A stretch of 63,398 bases of DNA from Pseudomonas rubra (GCF_028656935.1 NZ_JAMDGZ010000031.1:1-63398); one strand, 5' to 3'. Shown: positions 26,058-36,059, counted from the stretch's first letter. A program made the numbers and translations. The notes: generated from the letters alone by a model not told the origin.

Positions 26058-27557
26058 TTAAACGGCGGCTTCGACCCGGTTGCGACCGTTGCCTTTGGCC
26101 CGGTAGAGCGCCTCGTCGGCATCGCCCAGCAAGGTCTGCAGGTCTTGCTGGGCGCCTGGCGTGTGGCAACCGATGCCGATGCTGACCGTGATGGGCGCAC
26201 TGTCATCGCCAAACGGCGGCAGTGCTTCGATGGCCGCGCGGATACGCTCGGCCAGCAAGCGGGCGCCGGGCAGTTCAGTCTCCGGCAGTACCACCAGAAA
26301 CTCCTCGCCACCGTAGCGCGCAGCCAGGTCAGCTGGGCGACGGATGCTGTTGGCGATGGCCGTGGCCACCTGGCGCAAGGCGGCATCCCCGCCGGGGTGG
26401 CCATGACGGTCGTTGAAGGCCTTGAAGTGGTCGACATCGACCATCAGTACCGCCAGTGGCCGCGCATTGCGCAGGCTGCGTGCCCACTCCTGGCGCAGTA
26501 CCTGGTCCAGGCGCCGGCGGTTGGCCAGGCCGGTCAGGCTGTCGGTGGCGGCGAGGGCGGCCAGGCCTTGTTCGGCGCTCTGCCGGCGGCGCAGTTCACG
26601 GCCCAGCAGCAAGGTCAGCCAGAGGATGCCGGTGCACAATACACCGGTGGCCACGCTGACCAGCACGGCGGTGCGCTGCCACGACTCGAAGACTTCGTCG
26701 GCGGAGTGGGCGACGATGACGATCAGCGGCAAGTCGCCAACCCGGGCAAAGGTGAACAGGCGTTCTTTACCCGTACGCGTGGAGATGCCGGAAAAGGTGC
26801 CGCTGACATCGGCACGCATGCGCTGAAAGTTCGGCCGGTCGCTGTAGTTGTTGCCGATTTTGGGCTCGTCCGGGGTGCCCGGCTGGCGCACCAGCAGCAC
26901 GCCCTCGGTGTTCATCAGGTTGATGCTGCTGTCGCTGCCGATGTCCAGGCGCTGGAACAACGCGCTGAAGTAGGACAGGCGCAACGCCCCGGCGGCAACC
27001 CCGAGGAACTCGCCCTTGGGCCCGGAGATCCGTCGGCTGAAACTGATGCACCAGTCCAGGTCGCCCAGCCGCGCCTTGAACGGCTGGCCGATCAGCAGCC
27101 CCAGGTCCGGGTTTGCTCGGTGCTGCTGGAAGTCAGCACTGTTGGCGAAGTTGGCCTGGCGTGGGATGGCGCTGGTGGAGTCGGCGACCACGTCGCCCTT
27201 GGCATCGAGCCAGAGGATATCGCCGCGAACCGGGGCGGTGACAGCCTGACTGAAGAGAATCTGTTGGCGCAGCTCGACCGGCACGGCGAGCAGTTCGGGG
27301 CGCTGTGTGGCCCAGATCAGGCCTTGCAGGGACAGGTCATAGAGTTCGACATTGCGCACGATGTCGCTTTCGATCAGTTGCACGATATTGCTGGCTGAGC
27401 GCGCGGCGGCCTGTTCAACGCTGCTGCGTTCGCGCATCAACAGGAAGGTGACGATGGCGACGATGGCGAGCACCGCAAGGCAACTGCCCAGATTGAGGAT
27501 CAGCTCCGGATGAGACTTGTACAGGGCGGATCGCTGGGATCGGGTGGGCAACGTCAT
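26058..27557 (-). CDS. Diguanylate cyclase with periplasmic Cache-like sensor
   Basis: This 499-residue inner-membrane protein has a helix near residues 20-42, a periplasmic sensor of the dCache kind and a second helix near 290-312. A GGDEF domain follows with the active site RYGGEEF (GGEEF at 416-420). It makes cyclic di-GMP from two GTP. The product-inhibition site RPAD (407-410) sits five residues before GGEEF, so feedback control is likely. The ATG at 27557 was chosen because upstream residues are basic and unlike a membrane protein start. The ligand is unknown. Confidence 0.9.
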   Translation of the reverse strand: MTLPTRSQRSALYKSHPELILNLGSCLAVLAIVAIVTFLLMRERSSVEQAAARSASNIVQLIESDIVRNVELYDLSLQGLIWATQRPELLAVPVELRQQILFSQAVTAPVRGDILWLDAKGDVVADSTSAIPRQANFANSADFQQHRANPDLGLLIGQPFKARLGDLDWCISFSRRISGPKGEFLGVAAGALRLSYFSALFQRLDIGSDSSINLMNTEGVLLVRQPGTPDEPKIGNNYSDRPNFQRMRADVSGTFSGISTRTGKERLFTFARVGDLPLIVIVAHSADEVFESWQRTAVLVSVATGVLCTGILWLTLLLGRELRRRQSAEQGLAALAATDSLTGLANRRRLDQVLRQEWARSLRNARPLAVLMVDVDHFKAFNDRHGHPGGDAALRQVATAIANSIRRPADLAARYGGEEFLVVLPETELPGARLLAERIRAAIEALPPFGDDSAPITVSIGIGCHTPGAQQDLQTLLGDADEALYRAKGNGRNRVEAAV

Positions 27558-27677
27558 GGTCACTGATGCCGAAGACCGTCTAGAAAGTGCGGTATTACTG
27601 CGCGGCGGCCGTATTCTAGGGGCCTGAGGATTGTCGGACAAGGATTTAATCGCATCTATCTGACGATATGCTGGGTT

Positions 27678-27747
27678 GTGGGAGCGGGCTTGCCCCGCGA
27701 TTGCAATGGGACAGTCACATCGCATCGCGGGGCAAGCCCGCTCCTAC
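27678..27747. repeat. REPIN/paired REP
   Basis: Left arm GTGGGAGCGGGCTTGCCCCG and right arm CGGGGCAAGCCCGCTCCTAC are reverse complements over about 24 bases with one mismatch. It lies between the end of the porin gene and the start of the diguanylate cyclase gene. Confidence 0.85.
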
Positions 27748-27755
27748 AGGGTTGG

Positions 27756-29087
27756 TCAGAAGATGTTCAGTGGGTAGTCAACGATTACCCGGTACTCGTC
27801 GACATCGTTGTCGATGTGCGAGTAACCCTGGGTGCCACGGTGCGAAGCCCAGCGCAGCAGCACCGAAAGATCCTTCAGCTGGCCTTCCTGGAACACGTAC
27901 TGCAGATCGAAGTCACGTTCCCAGTGCCGGGCGTTCTCGCCGTCGGCGTTGTACCAGTGGCCGTAGCCGACGCTGTTGGGGTCGACCTTGCTCATGTCCA
28001 GCTCACCGCGCGAGTAAGACACTACCGAGGTCAGGCCCGGAATGCCGGCACCGGCGAAGTCGTAGGCGTACTTGAGTTTCCAAGAGCGCTCGTTGGGGCC
28101 GTTGAAGTCCGAGTAGATCTGCGAGTTGTCCAGGAACACGCTGTCGCCCTGGTTGATGTAGTCGAACGGGGTGTTGCCATTGACCCGCTGGTACACCGCA
28201 GTGAGGCTGTTGTAGCCGAGGTTGACGGTGAAGTGCAGGCTGTAGGTGTTGTTGTCGATGTGTCCCAGCAGCGCCTGGCCAGTTTCCTGGGTGTGGTAGT
28301 AGTGCAGGCCCGGGTTGAGGCTGACCAGGTCGTTGAGCTGCCAGGTGTAGTCGACGTCGAAGTAGTACTGGTTCCAGATGTCCTTGAGCTCGGCCGCGTA
28401 CAGGCTCGAGGTCAGGTTCGGCACGCCGCTCCAGGCCACGCCGGCCCAGTTCAGGTGGCGGCTGTCGCGCTCGTCCGGCAGGTGGCCGTAGAACGTATCG
28501 ATGCGCCGATGGCCGCTCTGGTTGTAGGGCTTGTTGAAGCTGGCCTGGCCGGCTTCGAGCATCACCCCATCAAAGCTGTTGTTGGTCACGCTGACGCCGC
28601 GGAAGGTCTGCGGCAGCATGCGCGACTCGCCACCGGCGATCACCGGGTTGGTGAGGAACAGGTCGCCAGCCTTGAGCTCGGTGTCGAAGGCTTTCATCTT
28701 CAGCGCAGCACCGGCGGTAGAGAACGAATCGTGCGCCTTGCCCGGCTCGCCATCGCCCTTGGTGTTGATCGGCAGGATGCTGGAGCCGGAAGTACCGCCA
28801 CCGCCATCGAGTTTAAGACCGAGCATGGCGTGGGCATCCAGGCCGAAACCGACCGTGCCCGGGGTGTAACCCGATTCGAACTTGCCGAGAAAACCCTGGC
28901 CCCATTCGCGGTTGTCACGCACACCTGGCAGCAACTGGTTGCGGTTCAGGTAGTAGTTGCGGGCATGCACATTGAGACTCGACCCTTCGATAAAGCCTTC
29001 GGCCTTTTCCTCGTCGGCCTGGGCTGTGAAGGGCATCGTTGCAGCCAATGCAACGAATAGCGGGGTGAAGCGTAAAGCAGTGTTCAC
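27756..29087 (-). CDS. OprD-family outer-membrane porin
   Basis: The 443-residue precursor has a signal peptide ending near FTAQA and continues as an 18-stranded barrel with the OprD-family pattern. Blocks include [18 protein letters not shown] near the start and an ending in [12 protein letters not shown]. OprD porins admit small carboxylates or basic amino acids. The substrate class cannot be assigned firmly. The GTG start at 29087 follows AAGGAG at a good distance. A REP pair follows the gene. Confidence 0.92.
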   Translation of the reverse strand: MNTALRFTPLFVALAATMPFTAQADEEKAEGFIEGSSLNVHARNYYLNRNQLLPGVRDNREWGQGFLGKFESGYTPGTVGFGLDAHAMLGLKLDGGGGTSGSSILPINTKGDGEPGKAHDSFSTAGAALKMKAFDTELKAGDLFLTNPVIAGGESRMLPQTFRGVSVTNNSFDGVMLEAGQASFNKPYNQSGHRRIDTFYGHLPDERDSRHLNWAGVAWSGVPNLTSSLYAAELKDIWNQYYFDVDYTWQLNDLVSLNPGLHYYHTQETGQALLGHIDNNTYSLHFTVNLGYNSLTAVYQRVNGNTPFDYINQGDSVFLDNSQIYSDFNGPNERSWKLKYAYDFAGAGIPGLTSVVSYSRGELDMSKVDPNSVGYGHWYNADGENARHWERDFDLQYVFQEGQLKDLSVLLRWASHRGTQGYSHIDNDVDEYRVIVDYPLNIF

Positions 29088-29194
29088 CGGTGTGGACTCC
29101 TTGAGGTGAATGTACGGCAGTTTTTATTGTGTGAAAGACGCTCTTGTGATGAACAGACGAGCCAGCGTGCTGGCACTTTTCGACACACGAAAAA

Positions 29195-29219
29195 AAAGCC
29201 GCTGATCGGCAGCGGCTTT
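29195..29219 (-). terminator. Rho-independent terminator of the small exported-protein gene
   Basis: AAAGCCGCTG (29195-29204) pairs with CAGCGGCTTT (29210-29219). On the minus strand the stem is followed by a run of T (A-run at 29190-29197 on the plus strand). It ends the gene at 29294-29509 and separates it from the porin gene. Confidence 0.85.
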
Positions 29220-29293
29220 GAAAGACAACCGCACAGGCGCTCAAGTCACCTGTGCTGTCGTCGAGGGAGTCAAAGAGGTGGAACCTTGGCCGA

Positions 29294-29509
29294 TCAGCTG
29301 TCGGAATCGTCACTGGCCTCGGCCTTGGAAGCGGTCTGCTCCAGGCCCTGGGCCTGCTCGGCGTTGCGTGCGGCGATGGCTTCCTGGACAGCGGTGGCAC
29401 GCTCGGCATTTCGTGCAACAAAGGCCTGGGATTCTTCCGCCATGGCCAGTGGCGACAGCAACAGGGACGACAGGACGAATACGCTGGCAACACCCATACT
29501 GTTGGACAT
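29294..29509 (-). CDS. Small exported protein with ARNAE repeat
   Basis: The 71-residue precursor has a clear signal peptide (VASVFVLSSLLLSPLAMAEE), so the mature protein of about 47 residues is exported. It contains two copies of ARNAE in a helical pattern (VARNAERATAV, AARNAEQAQGL) and ends in an acidic tail, EASDDSDS. I do not recognise a named family. A strong terminator follows, which supports a real gene. A role as a periplasmic peptide is an inference. The ATG at 29509 precedes the signal peptide directly. Confidence 0.7.
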   Translation of the reverse strand: MSNSMGVASVFVLSSLLLSPLAMAEESQAFVARNAERATAVQEAIAARNAEQAQGLEQTASKAEASDDSDS

Positions 29510-29647
29510 TTGCAACAACCTTCTTGCTTGGCAAGTGTGAAGTAGGTCTGAGTAAATTAGTCGGAAATGGGTGGGAGAAACAGTTACTTTTAGGATATGA
29601 ACTGTTGCGTCAAAGGTAATAGTCATCCGATGGATATTGACTGGATT

Positions 29648-29692
29648 GGGGCTGCTTTGCAGCCCATCGCCGGCAAGGCCAGCTCCCACAGG
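29648..29692. repeat. REP element
   Basis: GGGGCTGCTTTGCAGCCC forms a hairpin and is followed by ATCGCCGGCAAGGCCAGCTC, ending CCCACAGG, a standard Pseudomonas REP. It lies just beyond the sensor-kinase stop. Confidence 0.75.
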
Positions 29693-29695
29693 CCC

Positions 29696-31078
29696 TCAAG
29701 CCGGCAACAAGATCCCGAAGGTATTGGCCCCCGCCTGGCTGCGCACAAACACGCTGCCGCCATGCATCAGGGCAATCGCCTTGACGATTGCCAGCCCCAG
29801 CCCGTGATTGCCACTGCCGCTGTTGCTGCGCGCCGCATCCACCCGGTAGAAGCGCTCGAACAGCATCGCCAGGTGTTCCTCGCCAATCGCCGGCCCCGGG
29901 TTGCTCACGGCTATGCTGACCTGGCCGTCCTGCGCCTCGATGCGCACCTGGATTACCTGCTCGGGCAGGGTGTGCTGCACGGCGTTGTTCAGCAGGTTGA
30001 TCAGCGCCCGGCGCAATTGGGCCTTTTCGATCCGCGCCTGGGCATCGCCACTGACCTGCACGCGAATGTGCGCGTCTTCGAGGATGTAATCCAGGTAGTC
30101 GAGGGTGGTCGCCACTTCCTCGGCCAGCGAGCTGCAGGTCAGGGCCGTGGCCTTGCTACCCTGGTCGGCACTGGCGAGGAACAGCATGTCGTTGATGATG
30201 CTGCGTAGCCGCTCCAGCTCTTCCAGGTTCGATTGCAGCACCTCGAAGTAATGCTCGGCGCTACGCCCGCGGGTCAGGGCCACCTGGGTCTGGCCGATCA
30301 AGTTGGTCAGGGGCGAGCGCAGTTCATGGGCGACGTCGGCGTTGAATGCTTCCAGGCGGCTGTAAGCCTGGTCGACGCGCTCCAGGGTCGAGTTGAACGC
30401 GCGGGCAAACTGCGCCAGTTCCGGCGCCAGGTCAGCCAGTTGCAGGCGCCCGCTCAAGCGTGGCGGGGCCAGTTTCTGTGCTTCAGCCGAGAGCGCCAGC
30501 AGTGGGCGCAGGCCCACGCGCGCTACCCAATAGCCCAGCAGCGAGGCCAGCACGACGCCGAATGCCGACAGGCTGATGATCGCCACCAGCAAGGTGTGCT
30601 GGGTTTGCCAGAAGGTCTGGGTGTCGATGCCGATCAGAAAACGCAGGGCCGGGCGCGTGCCCATGGCGGGCAGTTCGCTGACCAGTACCTTGTACGGGGA
30701 GGGACTGCCGGCCAGGTGCAGGTCACGCATGCCCAGGCGGCCCTGGGCAAAGGTGCGAATAGTGGTGTCAGGTTGGCCGTATTCGAACGGGCTGGCGCCG
30801 CTGACCACCCAGAAGCGGATGCGCCGGTCTTCTTCGCTGAGCAGGTTGAGCTTGTTGGTGATCTTCTGCCAGTGCTCGCGGGTGTCGTAGCGGGTCAGCG
30901 ATGACTCCAGCACACTCAAGCGCGCTTCGAGCTCTGCGGTGGGCAGCAGGTCGAGGCTGCGGTCGACCTGCTTGTACAGCGCTGTACCAATCACCAGGAA
31001 CACGCCCAGCGCCACCAGGGCGAACAGCGCGCTCAGGCGCAAGGCAATCGAATTAGTCGGCACGGTTTTCCAGAACAT
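29696..31078 (-). CDS. Sensor histidine kinase (CusS/IrlS-like)
   Basis: This 460-residue inner-membrane kinase has helices near residues 12-35 and 162-185 that flank a periplasmic sensor. HAMP follows, then the H-box FNADVAHELRSPLTNLIGQT (His251) and ATP-site motifs (LLNNAVQHT, HGLGLAIVKAIA). It matches the heavy-metal sensor kinase group (CusS/CopS/IrlS). The start ATG at 31078 overlaps the response regulator gene by 26 bases. It is the last gene of an operon with a drug-type RND pump, so its signal is likely to induce that pump. The actual signal is unknown. Confidence 0.88.
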   Translation of the reverse strand: MFWKTVPTNSIALRLSALFALVALGVFLVIGTALYKQVDRSLDLLPTAELEARLSVLESSLTRYDTREHWQKITNKLNLLSEEDRRIRFWVVSGASPFEYGQPDTTIRTFAQGRLGMRDLHLAGSPSPYKVLVSELPAMGTRPALRFLIGIDTQTFWQTQHTLLVAIISLSAFGVVLASLLGYWVARVGLRPLLALSAEAQKLAPPRLSGRLQLADLAPELAQFARAFNSTLERVDQAYSRLEAFNADVAHELRSPLTNLIGQTQVALTRGRSAEHYFEVLQSNLEELERLRSIINDMLFLASADQGSKATALTCSSLAEEVATTLDYLDYILEDAHIRVQVSGDAQARIEKAQLRRALINLLNNAVQHTLPEQVIQVRIEAQDGQVSIAVSNPGPAIGEEHLAMLFERFYRVDAARSNSGSGNHGLGLAIVKAIALMHGGSVFVRSQAGANTFGILLPA

Positions 31079-31727
31079 AGCCCATGCCTCGAATGGTGTG
31101 CAGCAGTTTGCTTTCGAATGGGCCGTCGAGCTTCGCGCGCAGGCGCTTGATCGCCACCTCGACGACGTTGGCATCGCTGTCGAAATTGATGTCCCAGACC
31201 AGTTCGGCGATGGCGGTCTTGGAGAGAATTTCTCCGTGACGCCGGGCCAGCACGCTGAGCAGCGAGAATTCCTTGGCGGTCAGGTCCAGGCGCTGCCCGG
31301 CACGGCTGGCCTTGCGGCTGATCAGGTCGACCCAGAGGTCGGCGACCTGGATCTGCACCGGTTCGTGGGCGCCACCGCGGCGGGTCAGAGCCTGCAGGCG
31401 GGCCACCAGCTCAAGGAAGGAAAACGGCTTGCCCAGGTAGTCGTCGGCGCCTTCGCGCAGGCCATGGATGCGGTCTTCGACCCGCTCGCGGGCGGTGAGC
31501 ATGATCACCGGCGTCTGTTTGCGCGCGCGCAGGGCCCGCAGCACGCCGAAACCGTCCAGGCCGGGGAGCATCACGTCGAGGACGATCACCGCATAGTCGC
31601 CTTCCAGGGCCATGTGCAGGCCATCGATACCGTCGCGTGCCAGGTCCACGGTAAAGCCCTGCTCGCTGAGGCCGCGGTGCAGGTAGTCGGCGGTTTTCTC
31701 TTCATCTTCGATAATCAGCACACGCAT
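31053..31727 (-). CDS. OmpR/PhoB-type response regulator (CopR/IrlR-like)
   Basis: The 224-residue protein has a receiver domain with phospho-acceptor Asp51 (VIVLDVMLPGLDG) and the conserved Lys in YLGKPFSFLEL. A winged-helix output domain follows (LDLTAKEFSLLSVLARR, VVEVAIKRLRAKL). It partners the overlapping kinase gene. It begins 9 bases after the RND gene, so it is part of the pump operon. Direct TGAC repeats before the first gene of the operon may be its binding site. Confidence 0.9.
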   Translation of the reverse strand: MRVLIIEDEEKTADYLHRGLSEQGFTVDLARDGIDGLHMALEGDYAVIVLDVMLPGLDGFGVLRALRARKQTPVIMLTARERVEDRIHGLREGADDYLGKPFSFLELVARLQALTRRGGAHEPVQIQVADLWVDLISRKASRAGQRLDLTAKEFSLLSVLARRHGEILSKTAIAELVWDINFDSDANVVEVAIKRLRAKLDGPFESKLLHTIRGMGYVLENRAD

Positions 31728-31736
31728 GATCGGCTC

Positions 31737-34700
31737 TCAACGGGCATCGGTTTGCGCCAGGGGCACGGCCTGCTGGCGCCGGTGGAACAGGCGCTCCAGG
31801 GCCAAGTATATGACCGGTGTGGTGAACAGTGTCAGGGCCTGGCTGACCAGCAGCCCGCCGACCACGGCGATACCCAGCGGCTGGCGCAGCTCGGCGCCGG
31901 CGCCCATGCCGAACATCAGCGGCACCGCGCCCAGCAGGGCGGCGAGGGTGGTCATCATGATCGGCCGAAAGCGTGTCAGGCAGGCCTGGTAGATCGCCTC
32001 TTCGGGGCTCAGCCCTTGGTGCCGCTGGGCATCGAGGGCGAAGTCGACAAGCAGAATGCCGTTCTTCTTGACGATGCCGATCAACAGCACGATGCCGATC
32101 AGGCCCATGATGCTGAAGTCCTGGCCCGACAGCCACAGCAGCGCCAGGGCCCCGAGCCCGGCCGAGGGCAGGGTGGAGATGATGGTCAGTGGATGGACGA
32201 AGCTCTCGTAGAGCACGCCGAGGATGATGTACACCGCCACCAGCGCGGCGAGGATCAGCCACGGCTGGCTCGCCAGGGAACTCTGGAAAGCCTGGGCCGC
32301 GCCCTGGAAAGTACCGATGATCGCGTCGGGCATGCCCAGTTCGCGCTGGGTGCGTTCGAGGATCTGCACCGCATCGCCGAGGGCGACACCGGGCGCCAGG
32401 TTGAACGACAGGTTGGCCGCCGGGAACAGGCCGTCATGGGCGATCGACAGCGGCCCGGTGCTCGGCGCTGCAACCTTGGCCAGCACCGACAGCGGCACCA
32501 TCTCGCCGCTCAACGGTGAGCGCAGGTAAAAGTAATTGAGGCTTTCGGCCTTGCCGCGCTGGCGGGCGTCGAGTTCGAGGATCACCTTGTACTGGTTGGT
32601 CTCGGTCTGGAATTCGCTGATCTGCCGCTGGCCGAAAGCGTCGTAGAGCGCCTGGTCGATGTCGCTGGTGGTCAGGCCGAAACGCGCTGCCGCCTTGCGG
32701 TCGATGTCGATGCGGGTGACGCTGGCGCCCAGTTGCAGGTCGTTGGACAGGTCGCGAAAGGCCGGGTTGGCCTTCAGCCGTTCGGTCAGGCGCTGGGTCC
32801 ACAGGTTCAGCGCCGCGCCGTCGTTGCTCTTGAGCACGTATTGGTACTGGCTGCGGCTCGGCCCGGAACTCAAGTTGATGTCCTGGCCGGCGCGCAGGTA
32901 CAGGACCACGCCCGGCACCTTGGCCAGTTGTGGCCGCAGCCGGTCGATGAACTCACTGGCCGAGACATCGCGATCGCCGCGATCCTTGAGGGCAATCCAG
33001 AAGCGGCCATTGGCGATGGTCTGGTTGCTGCCGGTAACCCCGACCGCATGCGAAAAAGCGCGCACCGCCGGGTCGGCCTCGACGATTTTCGCCAGTGCCT
33101 GGTGTTTGGCGAGCATGTCCGGGTACGACACATCGGCCGCCGCTTCACTGGTGCCGAGCACGAAGCCGGTGTCCTGTACCGGGAAGAAGCCCTTGGGGAT
33201 CGCCACGTAGCCGGCCACCGCCAAGGCCAGGGTCAGGCCGAACAGGCCCAGCATCAGCCGCTGGTGCACCAGGGCCTTGAGCAGCCCGCGCTGGTACCAG
33301 CCGAGCAGGCGGCCGGAGGTGTCTTGCGGGTGCTGCTGGGGGCGACGCATGAACAGGGCGCAGAGGGTCGGCGCCAGGGTCAGCGACACCACCACCGACA
33401 CCAGGATGGTCGAGGTGGCGGTCAGGGCGAATTCCTTGAACAAGCGCCCGACCACGCCGCCCATGAACAGCAGTGGAATGAACGCGGCAACCAGCGAGAA
33501 GCTGATCGAGACCACAGTGAAGCCGATCTCGGCAGAGCCCTTGAGCGCCGCCTCGCGGCTGTTATCGCCGGCCTCCAGGTGCCGATGGATGTTCTCCACC
33601 ACCACGATCGCGTCGTCGACCACAAAGCCCACGGCGATGACGATGGCCACCAGGGTCAGGTTGTTGAGGCTGAAACCGAACAGGTACATCAGCGCAAAAC
33701 TTGCCGTCAGCGACACGCCAAGCACGCTGGAAACGATCAGGGTCGCCGACCACTGGCGCAGGAACAGCGCCATCACCCCGATCACCAGCAACACGGCGAT
33801 CATCAGGGTGATCTCGACCTCGTGCAGCGAGGCGCGGATGGTCTGGGTGCGGTCGTTGAGTACCGACACCTGCACCGCCGCCGGCAGCATCTGTTCAAGG
33901 CCGGGCAAGGCCTCCATGACCCGGTCGACGGTGTCGACGATATTGGCCCCGGGCTGGCGGAACACCACCAGGTTCAGGCCCTGCTGTTCGCCAGACCAGG
34001 CCTTGACGTAGGCGTTCTCGGCGCCGTTGATGACCGTGGCGACGTCCTGCAGGTGCACCGGAGCACCGTTGCGGTAGGAGACGATCAACTGCGCGTACTG
34101 CTCGGGGTGAAACAACTGGTCGTTGGTGGCGAGGGTCGACACGCTGTTTTGCCCGTACAGCGCGCCCTTGGCCAGGTTCAGGCTGGTTTGCTGGATGGCC
34201 TGGCGCAGGTCGGCCAGGGTCAGGCCAAGGGCGGCGAGTTTTTCTGGCTGGGCCTGTACGCGGATGGCCGGGCGCTGTTGCCCGGTGATGTTGATCAGGC
34301 CGACGCCGTCGATCTGGCTCAGTTGGCGGGCCAGCAAGGTTTCGGCGTAGTCGCTGAGTTCGTTGGCCGGCATCTGCGCCGAGCTTACGGTGAGGATCAG
34401 CACCGGGCTGTCGGCCGGGTTGACCTTGCGCCAGGTCGGCGGGCTGGGCATATCCTGAGGCAGGCGGGCGCTGGCGGTGTTGATCGCCGCCTGGACTTCC
34501 TGGGCGGCGGTGTCGATGCTCTTGTCGAGGCTGAATTGCAGGATCAGGTTGGTCGAGCCCAGGGCGCTGCTGGAGGTCATCTGGGTCATGCCGGGGATGG
34601 CGCTGAACTGCACTTCCAGGGGCGTGGCCACTGATGAGGCCATGGTTTCCGGGCTAGCACCGGGTAATTGCGCCGTGACCTGGATGGTCGGGAAGTCGGC

Positions 34701-34829
34701 TTCGGGCAGCGGCGCCACCGGCAAGCGGCCAAAGGCGATGGCCCCGAGCAGCACCAGGGCGAAGGTCAGCAGCACGGTGGCGATCGGCCGGTCGATGCAC
34801 CAGGCGCTGATCGAGCCGCGCGGGTTCAT
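31737..34829 (-). CDS. RND efflux inner-membrane transporter (MdtB/MdtC-like)
   Basis: This 1030-residue protein has the HAE1-type RND layout. It has an N-terminal helix (IATVLLTFALVLLGAI), two large periplasmic loops and twelve helices in two halves. The helix 4 motif GFVVDDAIVVVEN holds the paired Asp residues of the proton pathway. Sequence blocks resemble MdtB/MdtC more than AcrB. Its start overlaps the stop of the membrane-fusion protein gene (ATGA). No outer-membrane channel gene is present, so it probably shares a TolC/OprM-like partner encoded elsewhere. Confidence 0.9.
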   Translation of the reverse strand: MNPRGSISAWCIDRPIATVLLTFALVLLGAIAFGRLPVAPLPEADFPTIQVTAQLPGASPETMASSVATPLEVQFSAIPGMTQMTSSSALGSTNLILQFSLDKSIDTAAQEVQAAINTASARLPQDMPSPPTWRKVNPADSPVLILTVSSAQMPANELSDYAETLLARQLSQIDGVGLINITGQQRPAIRVQAQPEKLAALGLTLADLRQAIQQTSLNLAKGALYGQNSVSTLATNDQLFHPEQYAQLIVSYRNGAPVHLQDVATVINGAENAYVKAWSGEQQGLNLVVFRQPGANIVDTVDRVMEALPGLEQMLPAAVQVSVLNDRTQTIRASLHEVEITLMIAVLLVIGVMALFLRQWSATLIVSSVLGVSLTASFALMYLFGFSLNNLTLVAIVIAVGFVVDDAIVVVENIHRHLEAGDNSREAALKGSAEIGFTVVSISFSLVAAFIPLLFMGGVVGRLFKEFALTATSTILVSVVVSLTLAPTLCALFMRRPQQHPQDTSGRLLGWYQRGLLKALVHQRLMLGLFGLTLALAVAGYVAIPKGFFPVQDTGFVLGTSEAAADVSYPDMLAKHQALAKIVEADPAVRAFSHAVGVTGSNQTIANGRFWIALKDRGDRDVSASEFIDRLRPQLAKVPGVVLYLRAGQDINLSSGPSRSQYQYVLKSNDGAALNLWTQRLTERLKANPAFRDLSNDLQLGASVTRIDIDRKAAARFGLTTSDIDQALYDAFGQRQISEFQTETNQYKVILELDARQRGKAESLNYFYLRSPLSGEMVPLSVLAKVAAPSTGPLSIAHDGLFPAANLSFNLAPGVALGDAVQILERTQRELGMPDAIIGTFQGAAQAFQSSLASQPWLILAALVAVYIILGVLYESFVHPLTIISTLPSAGLGALALLWLSGQDFSIMGLIGIVLLIGIVKKNGILLVDFALDAQRHQGLSPEEAIYQACLTRFRPIMMTTLAALLGAVPLMFGMGAGAELRQPLGIAVVGGLLVSQALTLFTTPVIYLALERLFHRRQQAVPLAQTDAR

Positions 34830-35992
34830 GGTTGCACCTTGCCGCTGGCCACGTCTTCTACCGGCGGTGCATCGGCGGCCACTTCGACCTGGGCGCCGGG
34901 CTTGAGCCGCGACTGGCCATCGGACACCAGGCGATCACCGGCCCCGACCCCGGCAATGATGTTCAGCACACTGTCCTGGTACAGCACCTTGACCGGCACG
35001 CTGTCGACCTTGTCGCCATTGATACGGTACACAAAGTGGCCGTCGATGCCGCGTTGCACTACTTGCGGCGGGACTACCAGGGCTTTCTGCTCCAGCGCGG
35101 TCTGCAGCTTCAGGGTCACCAGTTGCCCGGGCCAGAGGCGTGCATCGGGGTTGGCGAACTCGGCCTTGACCCGGAGGGTGCCGGTGTTTGCCGCTATCTG
35201 ATTGTCGATCAGGGTCAGCCGCCCTTCGCCGAGCAGGGTGCCACCGCTGTCGCCGTCGCCTTCCAGGTAGGCCTGGACCACGGCCGGGGTTGACGCGGCG
35301 AGCAGGCCTTGCAGGGTTGGCAACAACTGCTGCGGCAGCGAGAACTCGACGCCGATGGGGTCGATCTGGGTCACGCTGAATAGCCCCTGGGCATCGGCGA
35401 CGCGCAGGAAGTTGCCTTCATCGACATTGCGAATGCCCACCCGGCCACTGACCGGGGAGTGGATCTGGGTATAGGAAAGCTGCACCTGGGCTGCAGCAAT
35501 CGCCGCCTGGTTGCCCAGCACCGTGGCCTTGAGCTGGTTGAACAGCGCCTGCTGCTGGTCGAGGGTCTGACGCGACACGCTATTGTCGCTGCTCAGCAGG
35601 CGGTAGCGCTTGAGGTCGACTTCGGCCACCTGCAATTGCGCCTGGCTCTGGCCCAGCTGGGCCTTGGCCTGTTCGAGGCTGGCACGGATCGCGCGATCAT
35701 CGATGGTCGCCAGCAGGTCGCCTTGCTTGACCGCCTGGCCTTCCTTGACCAGCAACTGGGTCAACAGCCCCTCGACCTGCGGGCGAATCACCACGCTGTG
35801 CAGCGATAGCACCGAACCGATGGCGCTGACAAAGCGGGGTACGTCCTGTTGCTTGACGCTGACCACGCGTACCGGGATAGCGCTGCTGGTGACGGGTTTT
35901 TCCTGGCCCGGGCGGTTGAACAGCCACAGCGAGGTGCCGGCCATGGCCACCAGCAGGGTGCAGAGAGCAAGGGAACGAGGCTTGATTGGCAT
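34826..35992 (-). CDS. RND membrane-fusion (periplasmic adaptor) protein
   Basis: This 388-residue adaptor has one N-terminal membrane anchor (ALCTLLVAMAGTSLWLF), a split lipoyl domain (SVVIRPQVEGLLTQLLVKEG and HSPVSGRVGIRNVDEG), a coiled-coil hairpin in between, and a beta-barrel domain. It connects the RND pump to an outer-membrane channel. It is the first gene of the operon MFP-RND-response regulator-kinase. A site with three TGAC repeats lies 68-91 bases upstream of its start. Confidence 0.9.
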   Translation of the reverse strand: MPIKPRSLALCTLLVAMAGTSLWLFNRPGQEKPVTSSAIPVRVVSVKQQDVPRFVSAIGSVLSLHSVVIRPQVEGLLTQLLVKEGQAVKQGDLLATIDDRAIRASLEQAKAQLGQSQAQLQVAEVDLKRYRLLSSDNSVSRQTLDQQQALFNQLKATVLGNQAAIAAAQVQLSYTQIHSPVSGRVGIRNVDEGNFLRVADAQGLFSVTQIDPIGVEFSLPQQLLPTLQGLLAASTPAVVQAYLEGDGDSGGTLLGEGRLTLIDNQIAANTGTLRVKAEFANPDARLWPGQLVTLKLQTALEQKALVVPPQVVQRGIDGHFVYRINGDKVDSVPVKVLYQDSVLNIIAGVGAGDRLVSDGQSRLKPGAQVEVAADAPPVEDVASGKVQP

Positions 35993-36059
35993 GCTTGCAG
36001 GGCACCGCGGACATGAGGTCGATACTGACGGTTATAGCCGCTCAATCAGGTCAACAGCG

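Noticed and set aside
32733..34634. An open frame of about 630 codons opposite the RND gene
   Set aside because: It is a shadow of the RND gene with compositionally biased, Gln- and His-rich translation.
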